Below, piece by piece: positions 5,238 to 5,520 of a DNA stretch of 5,520 nucleotides; within the stretch, counting starts at the first letter, position 1, and each line of letters starts with the position of its first letter. Position numbers and translations under genes: made by a program. This DNA is from Candidatus Sabulitectum sp. (lineage in GTDB: Bacteria > Fermentibacterota > Fermentibacteria > Fermentibacterales > JCC-6): NCBI GenBank assembly GCA_023136985.1, contig JAGLQD010000374.1, forward strand, positions 1 through 5,520. Direction: 5' to 3'. Below the pieces are notes generated by a model, which was given only the letters and a program-made list of their open reading frames with translations, had not been told where the DNA came from and made no database searches.

Positions 5238-5265
5238 ATTATATTGAATTTTGTGCCTTAGTCAA
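5238..5265 (-). promoter_or_regulatory. Near-consensus promoter for the tRNA-Arg/repeat transcript
   Basis: On the minus strand TTGACT (5265-5260) and a perfect TATAAT (5243-5238) are separated by 16 bp. Eleven of twelve hexamer bases match the sigma-70 consensus. The expected start near 5231 gives a leader of about 100 nt before the tRNA. The predicted RNA would contain the tRNA and then both tRNA-derived repeats. No other gene lies between promoter and tRNA. Confidence 0.7.
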
Positions 5266-5407
5266 TATTGCTGCAGATGGAAAGCGGAAAATTGGTGAAA
5301 CGGAGTAGAGCAGCGTCAAAAACATGTTACGTATTGAGAGCAGTAATTTGTCTGCTGGGTTAGAAGCAGTGCGGTCCTTTTCTTGTTAACAACTATTGCA
5401 TGTATTG

Positions 5408-5518
5408 CTATACTTCATGTCCCATGGTGAAGATTGCTGTTGGATCGATAAATACACTCCAGGACTTAACAAATTCCTTGCCTGCATCAGTCCCGAGAAA
5501 ACTCACCATCGCATCTAA
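5408..5518 (-). CDS. Possible C-terminal end of an unrecognised protein (cut by window edge)
   Basis: A minus-strand frame open from the window edge gives 36 residues and ends in TAG at 5410-5408. It includes FLGTDAGKEFVKSW and ends FIDPTAIFTMGHEV. The composition is natural for a globular protein, but a frame this short can stay open by chance and I recognise no family. An internal ATG (residue 4) has no clear ribosome-binding site, so continuation beyond the window is more likely than a tiny gene. It would lie upstream of, and in the same direction as, the tRNA array. Confidence 0.35.
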   Translation of the reverse strand, partial: LDAMVSFLGTDAGKEFVKSWSVFIDPTAIFTMGHEV

Positions 5519-5520
5519 AT

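Larger units (their letters stand above)
5129..5407. other. Intergenic region upstream of the tRNA, no gene seen
   Basis: It contains the tRNA leader hairpin, the 24-bp palindrome at 5214-5237 and the promoter at 5238-5265. Beyond about 5266 nothing recognisable is seen apart from a short TTGTTAACAA palindrome near 5383-5392. A 28-codon plus-strand frame from 5277 has no ribosome-binding site. Confidence 0.6.

Noticed and set aside
5277..5363. 28-codon plus-strand frame from ATG 5277
   Set aside because: No ribosome-binding site, and the composition (basic, Cys-containing) is not gene-like.

Overview
The window reads as a chromosomal segment from a Gram-negative-type bacterium of the Fibrobacterota-Chlorobiota-Bacteroidota (FCB) side of the tree, possibly one of its uncultured candidate phyla such as Fermentibacteria. 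This placement is an inference. It rests on a secreted protein ending in an NPFN...VYDLSGR...G.YLVRL type IX-style sorting/FlgD-like domain, on secreted proteins rich in Asp, Ser, Thr and aromatic residues, and on the middling GC content. No 16S or other marker is present.

Layout, left to right. Positions 1-111 (minus strand) hold the first ~37 codons of a class III adenylate/guanylate cyclase gene, recognisable by its FIDISGFT metal-binding motif. A ~330-bp divergent intergenic region follows, with a possible promoter in each direction, a 6-bp-arm palindrome on the cyclase side and a run of eight C inside the candidate promoter of the rightward genes. Positions 468-3233/3246 encode a large secreted multidomain protein with a TIM-barrel glycoside-hydrolase-like front part and beta-sandwich domains behind. 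Its 3' end appears frameshifted at a run of seven G. Positions 3259-4758 encode a secreted beta-propeller-like protein with the C-terminal sorting domain, very close downstream and probably in the same operon.

The right part is led by RNA. A minus-strand tRNA-Arg(CCU) gene (5052-5128) has a near-consensus promoter about 100 bp upstream. Immediately downstream of it are two tandem ~130-bp repeats. Each carries the 3' two thirds of that tRNA, including CCA, interrupted by a 26-nt hairpin-bearing insertion in the anticodon loop. In their first 100 bp the two repeats differ at only two positions, and these two pair with each other in the hairpin stem. This array, reminiscent of the tRNA-end repeats of the E. 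coli tyrT locus (rtT), is the most unusual thing in the window. A short minus-strand reading frame at the right edge (5408-5518) may be the end of another gene.

The two rightward genes probably act together at the cell surface or outside the cell, one as a carbohydrate-active or carbohydrate-binding enzyme-like protein and the other as an anchored propeller. No substrate can be named from sequence alone. The tRNA array faces them tail to tail.
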